From Pseudoalteromonas ruthenica (GTDB taxonomy: Bacteria; Pseudomonadota; Gammaproteobacteria; Enterobacterales; Alteromonadaceae): a DNA stretch of 64,000 nucleotides. The position numbers and the translations under genes are program-made. The notes under the pieces were generated by a model that made no database searches, was not told the DNA's origin, and saw only the letters and a list, made by a program, of their open reading frames with translations. Positions 26,866 to 36,959 of this stretch are shown one piece after another. Where the stretch lies: positions 62,001 through 126,000 of the forward strand of contig NZ_CP023397.1 in NCBI RefSeq assembly GCF_008808095.1. Direction: 5' to 3'. Position 1 is the first letter of the stretch; every line of letters starts with the position of its first letter.

Positions 26866-26958
26866 AACGGCAATCCCTTTTTATCAAAGTCAGTAATGTC
26901 TATCTTTTACACAGTGATAATTAAAGTCAATATATCTAGTATTTTTCATATTTGAATT

Positions 26959-26989
26959 AGTATCAATAATTAATCATCTTATTGATACT
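26959..26989. promoter_or_regulatory. Long inverted repeat in a divergent intergenic region
   Basis: Perfect 10-base arms AGTATCAATA (26959-26968) and TATTGATACT (26980-26989) with an 11-base AT-rich spacer. It lies between two divergent secreted-protein genes and has no T tail, so a dimeric regulator site is more likely than a terminator. Confidence 0.6.
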
Positions 26990-27054
26990 GCAATGGAAAT
27001 TAAAATAAATTTAATGTAGCATTCCTTTTATAGGAACTTTATAAGGATATAGAA

Positions 27055-28854
27055 ATGTACAAAGGACTTGCTTTGTTTTGCCCATTATTTTGTTTAACAC
27101 TATCGGGGTGTGGAGGAAGCGACAGTAACAAGGATGCGACACCCGTTGTAGAGAACACCTCGCAATCGGCCAAGGCTCATGTTGCTGCGGTCACTCAGGC
27201 TCAGCGAGGACAACGAATACAGCTTGATGCGACCCAAAGTGTGATCCCTCGTGGCGGCAGTTTTTCTTGGCAATGGCACAGTGTGCCTGAAGATGGCGCA
27301 GTTGAACTCACTGACAAAGAGACGTTGAAGCCTACCTTTGTACCCACTGTCGCGGGGACTTATCAGCTCAAGCTGGTGATAGACGCTGGCGACAATAATA
27401 GCAGTGAAGTGCTAACCACCATTACTGTCGCTGACAGTAGCAATAATACTGCGCCGGTGGCGCGCTTTGAATTGGCGCAAACACATTTTGGTAAGAACGA
27501 AACTATTCATTTAGATGCTTCAGCAAGCTTCGATGCGGATAACGATACGCTAAATTATGAGTGGCAAGCACAGCCTCATAATAGCTCTGCCGAGTTTCAA
27601 CTTAGTGCCCATACAGGCGTTCAGGCATTATTTAAGGCTCAATCAGCGGGCAAGTATACCATTCGCTTAACTGTTGATGACGGTGAGTTACAGCATAGCA
27701 CCGAAGGCACAGTTACAGTTCAAGAACAATCCTTAGAGCCGGTGATTTCGGCCCCTAGCAGCGTAAAGGTGGGCACCGAAATTAAACTCAGCGCAGCAAA
27801 TAGCAAGCTGTATGAAGGGGTGGGAATTACTTGGCAGTTAAAGAGTAAACCCCAAGGTAGCAGCGCCGAACTCTCTACTCACGATGCTGTTGAAGCGCTT
27901 TTCACTGCAGATGCCGCCGGTACTTATTTAGTACAACTGAGACTCACGGCAAGCACTGGAGAATATGTTGTGGCAACCAAAGAGATCACCGCAACAGCTA
28001 ATAATGGCGCGCCCTTTGTGCGCCTATTAAACACTCCAAGCTCAAGCAAAACCTATCAGCAAGTGACGCTCGATGGCTCAGCAACTACAGACCCTGATGG
28101 CGATACCTTAGACTTTTTATGGCAAATAGAAGCACCAGAAGGTGCTACATACAGTCTTGAAAATGAAACCAGCGCCAAAGCCACCTTTTTAGCGCAAGAC
28201 CCAGGCGATTACAAAATAACGCTGCAGGCGTCTGATGGGGCTTTAACGAGCCAAAAGTCATTGATTCATCGTGTCACATCGTCTAATAGTGCGCCTAGTG
28301 CTCAAATCGAGCTATCATCGGGCCAAGTGAAACTTTATAAAACAGCCTCTTTTATCGCCAAAGGCCAAGATCCAGATGGTGATGTACTCACTTACCAGTG
28401 GCAGTTGATAAATAAACCTGCACAAAGTGAGGCGCAGCTTAGCAATATAGAAAACAATGAAGTAAGCCTCACATTCGATAAGGCAGGTACCTATACGCTG
28501 AGCGTAACGGCCTCTGATGGTGAACTCTCGAGCGAGCCTCATGTTATGTCGGTACAGGTTAAAGCGGGCACCAATCGCCAGCCCTATATTCTTGGCATGC
28601 AGGTCTTGGATGAGCTAAAAGCGGATCAGCCCATTCGCTTGGTGGTTAACGCAGGCGATCCTGATGGCGACCCGCTGACTTACGAATGGCGAGTCGAGCC
28701 GCCAACAAATGCCACTGCTACCTTCTCATCGACAAGCACAGCACAGACCACGATAACTGTCAGTGATCCAGGTTGGTATTTAGTTGAGGTTTATGCCGAT
28801 GATGGCATAGTGCGTACGCCCTATCCGCATGCCAAGGTGCTGATAGTCGAGTAG
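27055..28854 (+). CDS. PKD-domain lipoprotein
   Basis: 599 residues with lipobox LSGC and a short acidic linker. About six PKD/Ig-like beta-sandwich repeats of 90-95 residues follow, with the DPDGD(T/V/P)L(D/T)(F/Y).W(Q/R) signature clear in repeats 4 to 6 and D..NDTLNYEWQ in repeat 2. No catalytic domain is present. It is probably a surface-exposed adhesive or spacer protein on the outer membrane. A strong bidirectional terminator follows. Confidence 0.88.
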   Translation: MYKGLALFCPLFCLTLSGCGGSDSNKDATPVVENTSQSAKAHVAAVTQAQRGQRIQLDATQSVIPRGGSFSWQWHSVPEDGAVELTDKETLKPTFVPTVAGTYQLKLVIDAGDNNSSEVLTTITVADSSNNTAPVARFELAQTHFGKNETIHLDASASFDADNDTLNYEWQAQPHNSSAEFQLSAHTGVQALFKAQSAGKYTIRLTVDDGELQHSTEGTVTVQEQSLEPVISAPSSVKVGTEIKLSAANSKLYEGVGITWQLKSKPQGSSAELSTHDAVEALFTADAAGTYLVQLRLTASTGEYVVATKEITATANNGAPFVRLLNTPSSSKTYQQVTLDGSATTDPDGDTLDFLWQIEAPEGATYSLENETSAKATFLAQDPGDYKITLQASDGALTSQKSLIHRVTSSNSAPSAQIELSSGQVKLYKTASFIAKGQDPDGDVLTYQWQLINKPAQSEAQLSNIENNEVSLTFDKAGTYTLSVTASDGELSSEPHVMSVQVKAGTNRQPYILGMQVLDELKADQPIRLVVNAGDPDGDPLTYEWRVEPPTNATATFSSTSTAQTTITVSDPGWYLVEVYADDGIVRTPYPHAKVLIVE

Positions 28855-28860
28855 GCAAAG

Positions 28861-28886
28861 AAAAGGCGGGAATTCCCGCCTTTTTT
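28861..28886. terminator. Bidirectional terminator
   Basis: A perfect 24-base palindrome with arms AAAAGGCGGGAA and TTCCCGCCTTTT and a T run on both strands, between the convergent PKD and spermidine synthase-like genes. Confidence 0.92.
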
Positions 28887-28889
28887 AAG

Positions 28890-30890
28890 TTAATCGCCCA
28901 TAAACTTCATCGCCTGCAACAAGTTACTGTAATCATCGCGCCACACAAAGGGTGTGGTTGTACTTGGCCAAGGAGATTGACTAGAGCGCAGCGATGCCAA
29001 ACGCTCAGCGCTGCGGCTAAGCACGACCCAGCGCACATCGTGACCATGGCGCTGTTGCGATTTGCTTTCGTTGTAAACAATGGCTAATTCAAAATGCTCA
29101 GCCAAGCCACGCATCAAAGGTGTTAAATCTAAATGGGTATTGGAAATATGCACCGCCAGCATGCCGTTATCCTTGAGATGACTAAGATACAGGTCGGTGG
29201 CCTCTTGTGTTAGCAAATGCATGGGGATGGCATCGCCGCTAAAGGCATCCAGCACCAGTGCATCAAAATGCTGCGCGGGTTGCTGAGATAAGGTCACGCG
29301 ACCATCACCTAAGTGATAATGCTGCTGCGAAGCTGAAGCGTTTAAGTAACTAAATTGGCTTTTAGCCGTTGCCAGTACATTGGGATTAAGCTCGTAGAAA
29401 TGGTAGTGATCGCCTGGCTTGCCATAAGCAGCCAACGTCCCCGCTCCCAAGCCGATAAAACCGACTTTGGCGTTTGCCGAGAGCTCTGAGAGCATTTGCC
29501 CAACCAAGGTTTGCTGTCGGTAGTAACTCTGTGGCTCGCCTTGTCCTGGGCCGCTCAACACTTCCACACCGTGGGTGGTGGTGCCATCAATCAGACGTCG
29601 TTCAACGCGGTTGTCGATATTAACTTCAGTCACGGTTAACAAGCCGTAAAAGTTGCGCAAACGGGTAATATCATTACTTTTAAACTGACTGTCTAGCCAT
29701 AGAAATAACAGCGCCGAGATGGCCACGCCAACAACAGCACTGCCGGCTAACCATGGCGAACTTTGGTGCTGCTTATCAAGTAGCACGGCGACAGCAAACA
29801 GCATCAAGGCCATGGCAATGGCTAATGGGTATTCGTAATACAAGGTGAATACGAGGGGCGCAACAAAGGTGATGGCCGCCGTGCCCAAGGCCCCACCTAG
29901 GGCCATTAACAAGTAAAACTGAGTGAGATAATCCGTATTAGGTTTGGCTTGAACCAGCTCACCATGGCACACCATGCAAGCGGCAAACAGCACTAAGGAA
30001 TACAGGGCTACTTGGCTGACAATATCGAACTGGCTGCCAATAAAGAACAAAAAGCAGGCGATAAGCGCGCACACCGAAAGAGCCGCCAACCAAAATACCC
30101 GATGGTAAAGCTTGGTTGAGTGGAAACATAAAACAAAGGTCAGTAAATACAACGCCAGTGGTAAAAGCCATAAAAACGGCACCGGGGCGACATTTTGCGT
30201 AATGGCGTTGGTACTGGCGGTGAGTATCATCACCCCACAGCCGCTCAGCGCTAACCACAGTAACCATTTGTGGTGAAGCCCGCCGCGAAATGCACTTTTT
30301 TCGGTAGTACCTAAACGCTTCGCCTGATTATAAAAGCGCGCCATATAGCCATAAAAAACGACGGCAAAAGCCACAAATAACCCACTCCAGAGCCACGATT
30401 GATGGCCTAAAGCGAACCAAGGCTCAATAGCAAAGGGGTAAGAAAGTAGGGCTAAAAACGAGCCAATATTAGAGTAGCTATAGAGTTTATAGGCATGCTC
30501 GTTATCGACCTTTGCCTGCCAGCTTTGCATCAATGGGGCCGTTGCAGCGAGGGCAAAGTAGGGGAAGCCTACAGCAATACTTAGTTGCAATAACACCTGC
30601 CAAGCTGGGTGAGCACCCGGGGCGGCTAAGGCTTGGGTGCCAATAGGTAATGCTAGAGCCCCTACGAGCAGCAGCAAGCCGTGGACAATAAACTGATTCT
30701 TTAACTTAAAGCGGCTTGAGAGTAGGTGCGCATAGCCGTAACTGGCCAATAAAAAGGCTTGAAAAAACAACAGGCAAGCGGTCCATACTTGGGTGCCGCC
30801 ACCAAAGCTGGGTAACAGCATTTTGGCCATGATCGGCTGGACTTGAAACAGTAAAAAAGCACTGAGAAATACAAGAATAATTGCAAGCAT
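28890..30890 (-). CDS. Fused membrane (MFS-like) / spermidine synthase-like protein
   Basis: 666 residues. The N-terminal 400 residues hold about 12 membrane helices beginning LAIILVFLSAFLLFQVQPIMAKMLLPSFGG, the standard start of the fused MFS/spermidine synthase family. The C-terminal domain has a Rossmann methyltransferase-like fold: VGFIGLGAGTLAAYG, FYELNPNV, LGDGRVTL and DALVLDAFSGDAIPMHLL. Members are widespread but the reaction is not established; true polyamine synthesis is doubtful. Monocistronic. Confidence 0.9.
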   Translation of the reverse strand: MLAIILVFLSAFLLFQVQPIMAKMLLPSFGGGTQVWTACLLFFQAFLLASYGYAHLLSSRFKLKNQFIVHGLLLLVGALALPIGTQALAAPGAHPAWQVLLQLSIAVGFPYFALAATAPLMQSWQAKVDNEHAYKLYSYSNIGSFLALLSYPFAIEPWFALGHQSWLWSGLFVAFAVVFYGYMARFYNQAKRLGTTEKSAFRGGLHHKWLLWLALSGCGVMILTASTNAITQNVAPVPFLWLLPLALYLLTFVLCFHSTKLYHRVFWLAALSVCALIACFLFFIGSQFDIVSQVALYSLVLFAACMVCHGELVQAKPNTDYLTQFYLLMALGGALGTAAITFVAPLVFTLYYEYPLAIAMALMLFAVAVLLDKQHQSSPWLAGSAVVGVAISALLFLWLDSQFKSNDITRLRNFYGLLTVTEVNIDNRVERRLIDGTTTHGVEVLSGPGQGEPQSYYRQQTLVGQMLSELSANAKVGFIGLGAGTLAAYGKPGDHYHFYELNPNVLATAKSQFSYLNASASQQHYHLGDGRVTLSQQPAQHFDALVLDAFSGDAIPMHLLTQEATDLYLSHLKDNGMLAVHISNTHLDLTPLMRGLAEHFELAIVYNESKSQQRHGHDVRWVVLSRSAERLASLRSSQSPWPSTTTPFVWRDDYSNLLQAMKFMGD

Positions 30891-31038
30891 AGGGGGTGAA
30901 TGAGTACGTGAGCGAAAAAACGCCCGCTAATGTACCATGTTTAACCATAATGGGGAAAAGGAGCTGTACAGTCGCTCATGTTGCTCTTGCTTTGGCCTAT
31001 ACTCAAGCAGGATGTCACAATCACAACAGGGAAACGCT

Positions 31039-31911
31039 ATGAAATATATACTGTTACTCGCTGCATTGATGTTTACTAACAGCGGTTTAGGTGCCCAAGC
31101 TAAGTTATTGGAGAGTTTATCCAAAGCACGCGTTATTGAGCTCAATCATGTGTGGGATCACAACTCCCCGCTTTTGAGTTTTAATCCCCCTTATGCGTTG
31201 GCGCTGATGGATAATCATCAAGATACCCAAGGGATGATCCCCGAGATCTCTTTTGCCGCCGACATTATGTATTTTAGTGGCCAGCATGGCGCGCCCAACC
31301 TTGATGCCATTGGCCATATTGGCCACAACGGCCAGGCCTATGGTGGCATCGGCACCGATGCAATCGATGGCGCTCGGGGCCTTAAGGAACTTGGCATTGA
31401 GCAATATCCTCGCGAGCGCTTACTTAATCGTGCAGCGTTACTTGATGTGGCGCGTTTTAAAGGCGTGTCACACTTACCTGGCGGATACGAAATTACCGTA
31501 AAGGATTTGCAGGATACAGCCAAAGCACAACAGGTTCGTATTAAGGCTGGGATGTCGGTGTTGATCTGCACCGGTTTTGGCCAGTTTTTTAATACTGACA
31601 ATGCAACTTACCTCGGACCTCGCCCGGGCCCAGGGCAGAGTGCGGCACAGTGGTTAGCACAGCAACACGTATTCTTAGCAGGCGCTGATCAACTGAGTTT
31701 CGAGGTGGTGCCTGAGAGTGGAACGCGGTTTCCCGCACACCGCATTTTACTCGCACAACATGGTATTTATATTGTTGAAAACCTTAACTTAGAAGCGCTC
31801 AGCGAGGCGCTTGCAAAGGGCAAAAGCAATGAATTTATGTTGGTGCTAAACCCGCCTCGTGTTCGTGGAGCTACGGGAATGGCGGTGAATGCTTTTGCTA
31901 TTTTGCCTTAG
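31039..31911 (+). CDS. Secreted cyclase / kynurenine formamidase-like metal hydrolase
   Basis: 290 residues from ATG 31039 (CAGGGA upstream) with a signal peptide ending LGAQA. The cyclase-family metal site appears as GQHGAPNLDAIGHIGHNG, a variant of HxGTHxDxxxH. Members hydrolyse amide or ester bonds such as N-formylkynurenine using Mn or Zn. Periplasmic location makes a role in tryptophan breakdown unlikely. The 3' end overlaps the convergent kinase gene by 14 bases. Confidence 0.85.
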   Translation: MKYILLLAALMFTNSGLGAQAKLLESLSKARVIELNHVWDHNSPLLSFNPPYALALMDNHQDTQGMIPEISFAADIMYFSGQHGAPNLDAIGHIGHNGQAYGGIGTDAIDGARGLKELGIEQYPRERLLNRAALLDVARFKGVSHLPGGYEITVKDLQDTAKAQQVRIKAGMSVLICTGFGQFFNTDNATYLGPRPGPGQSAAQWLAQQHVFLAGADQLSFEVVPESGTRFPAHRILLAQHGIYIVENLNLEALSEALAKGKSNEFMLVLNPPRVRGATGMAVNAFAILP

Positions 31912-33172
31912 GTAAACATATTTGCGCTAACGCCCCACCTTGAGAGTGGTTTGTAAGTGTTAACTCACCGCCTTGCGCTCTAATTATCTCTCTGCTCAAT
32001 ACTAATCCAATGCCAGTGCCTTGGGTTTTGGTGGAGTAAAATGGCACAAATAGGTTATCGGGATTATCTATGCCAGGGCCATTATCATACAGCTTGAGTT
32101 GCCACTGGTTGTGCTTACTAATCGCTAAGCGTATGCCTTCGGTGCCGCTAAGGGTATTGGCCTGCTCGGCATTACGCACCAAATTAAGCAACGCTTGCTC
32201 CAGTTGCTCTGGGTCGATTAATAAACGGCCGCTGTGGCTTTGGCAGTCAATGTCTATGTGCGGCAGCAGCACCTGTAAGCGGCTAACCAGCTCGGTGATT
32301 GGTATCGCTTGCAGTTGCGGTTGTGGCAGCTGCGATAGCTTTGAATAACTGGCAACAAAGTTGAGTAGATGTTGCGCGCGTTTTTCTATCACCTCAAGCA
32401 TTTGCGCTTGCAATGAGTGCGCCTGTTGCTGCTCGCGCAGCGACTGGGTTAACGAATAAATTGGCGTCAGCGAGTTACGCACTTCATGATTCAGTACTTT
32501 GACCAGCTTTTGCCAGGCCTCTTTTTCGGTGTTTCTTAGGGGCTGTTCAATCGACACATAGACCAAAAGTTGATAATGACGAGCGCCTCGCTTTAGGCTA
32601 TGACAGTCAATTTTGTAGCGTGTTTGATGCTGCCCTTGATGCAACTGCCATTGATGCTGATGACGATATAAGCCAAGCTCTTTGGTCGCTACACCTAGCA
32701 GTGAGTCTTGATGATAGTGAGCTAATGCCGCTGGGTTGGCATGATACACCTGAGCATGACCATCAAGCACCACCACTGGCGAGTGCAGCTCGTTTACCAA
32801 GTCAAACACAAAGCTTTCGTGGTGCGCGTATTCTGCACGCTTATTACTAATGCGGGTAGCAATACGGCGCAAATCCTCTTTCAGAGCATAAATGCGCCCA
32901 TGTCGATACCGGGCAAAATGCCACACTGTAAATTCCTCATTCGCGAGGCTGTCTAGCTGCACCGCGACGCTATCAAAAGCGTCGAACACGGTTTGGTACA
33001 AACTACAGAGTGCCCAAATACAGGGGCCTAGAACAAGCAATAGCAGCGTTACTTGGCTCAGTGTATCCAATTGCAGGTAAACACCTATGGCCAATAACAG
33101 CGCCAATAGGGTGCCTAGCGGGATGGCTGCAAGGATGATAAAGCGTCGCTCTAAAGAGCTTGAGCGCGCCAT
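31898..33172 (-). CDS. Sensor histidine kinase (NtrY-like)
   Basis: 424 residues: two N-terminal membrane helices (about 12-30 and 35-60) with almost no periplasmic loop, a HAMP-like/PAS linker (FVFDLVNELHSPVVVLDG), the H-box NHEVRNSLTP (phospho-His229) and a complete ATPase domain with N box LLNLVRNAEQ, G1 DNGPGI and G2 GTGIGL. With so little periplasmic loop it may sense signals in the membrane. It begins one base inside the upstream response regulator stop, so the two are coupled. Confidence 0.92.
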   Translation of the reverse strand: MARSSSLERRFIILAAIPLGTLLALLLAIGVYLQLDTLSQVTLLLLVLGPCIWALCSLYQTVFDAFDSVAVQLDSLANEEFTVWHFARYRHGRIYALKEDLRRIATRISNKRAEYAHHESFVFDLVNELHSPVVVLDGHAQVYHANPAALAHYHQDSLLGVATKELGLYRHQHQWQLHQGQHQTRYKIDCHSLKRGARHYQLLVYVSIEQPLRNTEKEAWQKLVKVLNHEVRNSLTPIYSLTQSLREQQQAHSLQAQMLEVIEKRAQHLLNFVASYSKLSQLPQPQLQAIPITELVSRLQVLLPHIDIDCQSHSGRLLIDPEQLEQALLNLVRNAEQANTLSGTEGIRLAISKHNQWQLKLYDNGPGIDNPDNLFVPFYSTKTQGTGIGLVLSREIIRAQGGELTLTNHSQGGALAQICLPKAK

Positions 33173-34482
33173 TATTGGTTGCCCAGCTGATATTTATCTA
33201 AGCGTCGGTACATGGCGGATTTGCTCAACCCTAAAAACTCACCGGCGGCGACCACATTACCGTCAAAATGAGCGATGGCGTTGCTGATCATGCGTTTTTC
33301 CGCTTCCTCTAAGTTCATTAGCGGTAGGCTCGAATCAATATCTTGGTGAGGTTGCAAGGCGATATGCTCAGCGCTGAGGCTATCAGCGTCGCTCATGATC
33401 ACACTGCGCTCCAACACATGTGAGAGCTCGCGCATGTTTCCTGGCCACTGATAGGCGCTAAGTTTGTCTAGGGCACAGCGGTTTAAGGTTTTTACAGGCA
33501 GCTGGTAACGCTGGCAGTGGATGCGAATAAAATGATCGGCAAGGCTGGCGAGCTCGTCACTGCGTTGGCGCAGCGGCGGCAAAGTAAGGACCAAGGTATT
33601 GAGTCGGTACAGTAGGTCTTGGCGAAAATCACCGTCGGCAATAGCCGCTTGTAAATCCGCATTAGTGGCAGAGATCACCCGCGCATTGCTGTGCAAGGTG
33701 GTGGAGCTGCCGAGCACCTCGTATTCGCCACTTTCTAATACCCGTAATAACTTCGCTTGCAGCGCCAGGGGCAAGGTGCCTATTTCATCTAAAAACAAAG
33801 TGCCCGATTGCGCCAGGGTAAAGCGCCCGGTACGCGCTTCTTTGGCATCGGTGAACGCGCCTTTACTGTGGCCGAATAACTCACTTTCGAAGAGGTTCTC
33901 CGGGATAGCGGCCATATTGACGCTGACAAAGGGCGCATCAGCTTTATCGCTATGCTGGTGGATGAGCTTAGCCAGCATACTTTTACCGGTGCCATTCTCA
34001 CCGGTAATGAGTACATTGGCGTTGGTTGCAGCAATACGCTTGGCGTTTTCAATCAAGGTTTGCGTCTTTTTTGAAAAGGCCAGAAAGCGGTCATTGGCCT
34101 CGCTATTGTCATGAGGCAAATGCTTGCGCACAGCATTGACTAAACGGCGGTTTTGCCAGGGTTTTTCAACAAAATCACAAGCCCCTAATTGCATTGCTTT
34201 GACGGCTAATTCGACATTGGCATAGGCGGTGATCACCACCACTGCGATGCGCCGAGAACATTGCCGTAAGCTATCGAGAAAGGCCAAGCCTTCTTTGCCA
34301 GAGGTGGTGTCTTTGGTGAAATTCATGTCCAGTAAGACTAAATCAACCTGATGGCGGTTAAGCTGGCTGAGCGCGGCTGTGGGAGAGTCAGCCTCTATGC
34401 AGTGGTGATTATCACTCTCAAGCGCAATGCGGGCGCTTAGGCGCACATCGCTCTGATCGTCAATTATAAGTATACGTGCCAT
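33172..34482 (-). CDS. Sigma-54-dependent response regulator (NtrC family)
   Basis: 436 residues from ATG 34482; the longer open frame to 34662 overlaps the permease gene and is not supported. Receiver domain (phospho-Asp52 in LVLLDMN), AAA+ domain with Walker A GENGTGKS and Walker B LFLDEIG, and a Fis-type helix-turn-helix (VVAAGEFLGLSKSAMYRRL). The sigma-54 contact loop reads GAFTDA instead of GAFTGA. It likely activates the sigma-54 promoter upstream of the adaptor gene, giving autoregulation of the operon. Confidence 0.93.
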   Translation of the reverse strand: MARILIIDDQSDVRLSARIALESDNHHCIEADSPTAALSQLNRHQVDLVLLDMNFTKDTTSGKEGLAFLDSLRQCSRRIAVVVITAYANVELAVKAMQLGACDFVEKPWQNRRLVNAVRKHLPHDNSEANDRFLAFSKKTQTLIENAKRIAATNANVLITGENGTGKSMLAKLIHQHSDKADAPFVSVNMAAIPENLFESELFGHSKGAFTDAKEARTGRFTLAQSGTLFLDEIGTLPLALQAKLLRVLESGEYEVLGSSTTLHSNARVISATNADLQAAIADGDFRQDLLYRLNTLVLTLPPLRQRSDELASLADHFIRIHCQRYQLPVKTLNRCALDKLSAYQWPGNMRELSHVLERSVIMSDADSLSAEHIALQPHQDIDSSLPLMNLEEAEKRMISNAIAHFDGNVVAAGEFLGLSKSAMYRRLDKYQLGNQ

Positions 34483-34529
34483 GTACGGGGTATTCCTAAT
34501 AACTAAGGGGCGCAGGGCCCCCTGATTCT

Positions 34530-36959
34530 TTATTGTTGTTTTAATGCCGCCATGGGCTTGTCGTGTATTAGTTGTCGCATGGGCCAGATGACCGAAGCCA
34601 GTGCGAAAACGATAATTGCAGCGCTGACGAAAAGCAACCACAGCGGATTGAGAGACAGCCACAGCATCACCGACTGTTGAAATAGGATGTAACCGCCCAA
34701 GGATACTCCCAGGGCCAATAAAAATGCAGCAACCAACGGCATAATAGTATCCTTAATAAGTTGACGATATAACAATTTACGTTTGGCACCTAAGGCCATG
34801 CGCATACCCAGTTCATAGCGACGTAATCTGAGGTTATAACTGAGCACCCCATAAATACCGATACCGGCGAGCAACAGGGTAAATACGCCCAGTGCGGTGC
34901 ACAGCATTAAGGTCACTTTGTCTAAATGGGTGATGGCTGCGTATTGCTCCTCTAAAGACTTAAAAGTCCATATGCCGGCACGGTTACTGACCTGCTGCAT
35001 GGCTTGAAATACTGTTTCTCTTTGCAGCTGCTGGCCGGGCTGCATCTCTATCATGATCGCAAAGCCATAAGGCTGAGCAGGCCACCATAAATGCCGTCCT
35101 AGGTCCTCATCATAGAACTTGGGGTGGTTAAAGTTTTCGGTGATGCCAACCACTTCTACTGGGTTGTCAGGGTCGAAGCTGTAAAACTTCTCGCCAATCA
35201 GTGAGCCTTCCGGCTTAAGCAAATCATTCACTGCCTTGGTGACCAAGAACTCATGCTTTTCGCCGCGAATAGCCGCCTCACTAAAATTACGGCCCTCAAT
35301 AATTTTCAGTCCGGTAAATTCGAAGTAATCTTGGCCAACCCAAGTTTGCGGGATGAAAATAGAGCCTTTGCCGGACATATCGGTAATGGTGCTGGCGCGT
35401 TTGCCTCTATCAACTGGGCTTTGCCCGTGTGCAACTGCTTTGACTCCGGGAATTTGCTCTGCGGCGTGAAGGAATTTTTGTAAATCATCGTAGCGTTTGC
35501 TGAGCTCATCCCGATTTTTTTCGATAAACACCATCACTTGGTAAATGTTATCAACTCGGCTACCCAGTGGCCGCTGCAATGTTTCCACACTTTTGTGCAG
35601 CACCATGGTCGCCGTTATCACTAAACTGGTGGCGAGGAACAGCTGAATAGCAATCATCCATTTTACGGTGCGCATGCTGACTTGGCTGACCGCCCCTTTA
35701 CCAGAGGACTGTACCTGTGAGCGTAACTGCTTAAAGTTAATCAGGCGACTGGTGATCCAAGCAAAGAGCAAGGCCAATAAGATGCAGAGAATCAGTGCGC
35801 TGGAGACCACGGTAATATCAATGCCGACGGTGTGAACCAGTGGCAAATGCCCGCTGCTTACCCACTTAAAAAGCTTCACGCCCCAGGCGGCGATAAATAA
35901 GGCGATGGCTACGGCGGAGGCCATAAGCACGAAGGTTTCACTTAAAATACTGGCAAAGAGGGTTTTACGTTTAGCCCCTAACACCGCTTGCAATGCCAGT
36001 GTTTTATGTTTGGCTACGGCGCGGGCAATGAATAAATTGCTGACATTTAACAGCGCAATAAGCACTAACCCTGTGACTCCGGCAAGGAGCATAATCGCCA
36101 AATCGTCGTTGTCGCCCAACTCGGCTTGGCGAAAGGGAGTGACAATGGGTTTGAGATCATCCAGTTCATCAAACTCCTCTTTCCACTGCGCTTTAATTTC
36201 CTGAATACTTTGGTAAAGCTCGGCTTCAGTCGAAGCTTTGGTGGCCCCGGGTTTAAGCACGCCCACTAGTTTCATACCCCGAAATAGGTTCCACCAAGCG
36301 CTTGGGTTGTCATCGTTAAAGTAGCGCGCATCCGCGCTAAATTTGAACCACAGCTGATTGTCACCCCGGTTGAACATATAGGGATCTTGGTAGTTTTTGG
36401 CAACCACACCGACAATGCGGTAGTGCTTATCTAGCTTCACCAAGGTTTGGCCAATCACATTGTCATCGCCGCCGTAATAACGTTGCCAAAAGTCATAAGA
36501 GATCAGCACTTCATCCAGCGGCTCCTGCACACGCTGTTGTCGGCTCATATGCTGTCCTAATGCTAAAGGCACACGAAACAGCTCAAAGTAGCCGTCACTG
36601 GCATAGGTGATGGCGATACGTGGCTCCCCTGGCAGGTTACTGATGACATCTTCACCGGAGTTCACTAAGGCCTGGCGGCTAAAGGAGGTTTGTGTTTCAT
36701 ACCAATGCAGCACCGATTGAAAACTTTGAAACCCCGGGCTGTTGTATTCCGGGTAGATATTGTCTTGCTCGACAATGACTAAACGTGATTCTTGTTCAAC
36801 ATTGAGGGGCGCCACAAAATAGCTACTGAATAAGCTCATCACCACGAAAAAACACGCCAGAGTGATGGCTAAGGTTGCTACCACCGCAGCAACAAAACCG
36901 GGCGTTTGGCGCAGCGACAGCAGAGCCATATGTAAATGCATGCGTAAGCGGGTCATCAT
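34530..36959 (-). CDS. ABC transporter permease, MacB/FtsX type
   Basis: 809 residues. It has an N-terminal helix (about 20-45), a large periplasmic MacB_PCD-like domain (about 50-280), three helices (about 285-400), a second N-terminal-like helix near 440, a second periplasmic domain (460-680) and three C-terminal helices ending ALKQQ. This duplicated 8-helix layout matches efflux pumps that act by mechanotransmission, not classical importers. It overlaps the ATPase gene by four bases. Confidence 0.9.
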   Translation of the reverse strand: MMTRLRMHLHMALLSLRQTPGFVAAVVATLAITLACFFVVMSLFSSYFVAPLNVEQESRLVIVEQDNIYPEYNSPGFQSFQSVLHWYETQTSFSRQALVNSGEDVISNLPGEPRIAITYASDGYFELFRVPLALGQHMSRQQRVQEPLDEVLISYDFWQRYYGGDDNVIGQTLVKLDKHYRIVGVVAKNYQDPYMFNRGDNQLWFKFSADARYFNDDNPSAWWNLFRGMKLVGVLKPGATKASTEAELYQSIQEIKAQWKEEFDELDDLKPIVTPFRQAELGDNDDLAIMLLAGVTGLVLIALLNVSNLFIARAVAKHKTLALQAVLGAKRKTLFASILSETFVLMASAVAIALFIAAWGVKLFKWVSSGHLPLVHTVGIDITVVSSALILCILLALLFAWITSRLINFKQLRSQVQSSGKGAVSQVSMRTVKWMIAIQLFLATSLVITATMVLHKSVETLQRPLGSRVDNIYQVMVFIEKNRDELSKRYDDLQKFLHAAEQIPGVKAVAHGQSPVDRGKRASTITDMSGKGSIFIPQTWVGQDYFEFTGLKIIEGRNFSEAAIRGEKHEFLVTKAVNDLLKPEGSLIGEKFYSFDPDNPVEVVGITENFNHPKFYDEDLGRHLWWPAQPYGFAIMIEMQPGQQLQRETVFQAMQQVSNRAGIWTFKSLEEQYAAITHLDKVTLMLCTALGVFTLLLAGIGIYGVLSYNLRLRRYELGMRMALGAKRKLLYRQLIKDTIMPLVAAFLLALGVSLGGYILFQQSVMLWLSLNPLWLLFVSAAIIVFALASVIWPMRQLIHDKPMAALKQQ

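Noticed and set aside
28890..30890. Calling the fused protein a true spermidine synthase
   Set aside because: The large membrane domain and lack of a neighbouring decarboxylase gene argue for the uncharacterised fused family.
33599..34114. Long antisense open frame across the response regulator gene
   Set aside because: It is a shadow of a GC-biased coding frame, with no ribosome site and low-complexity composition.
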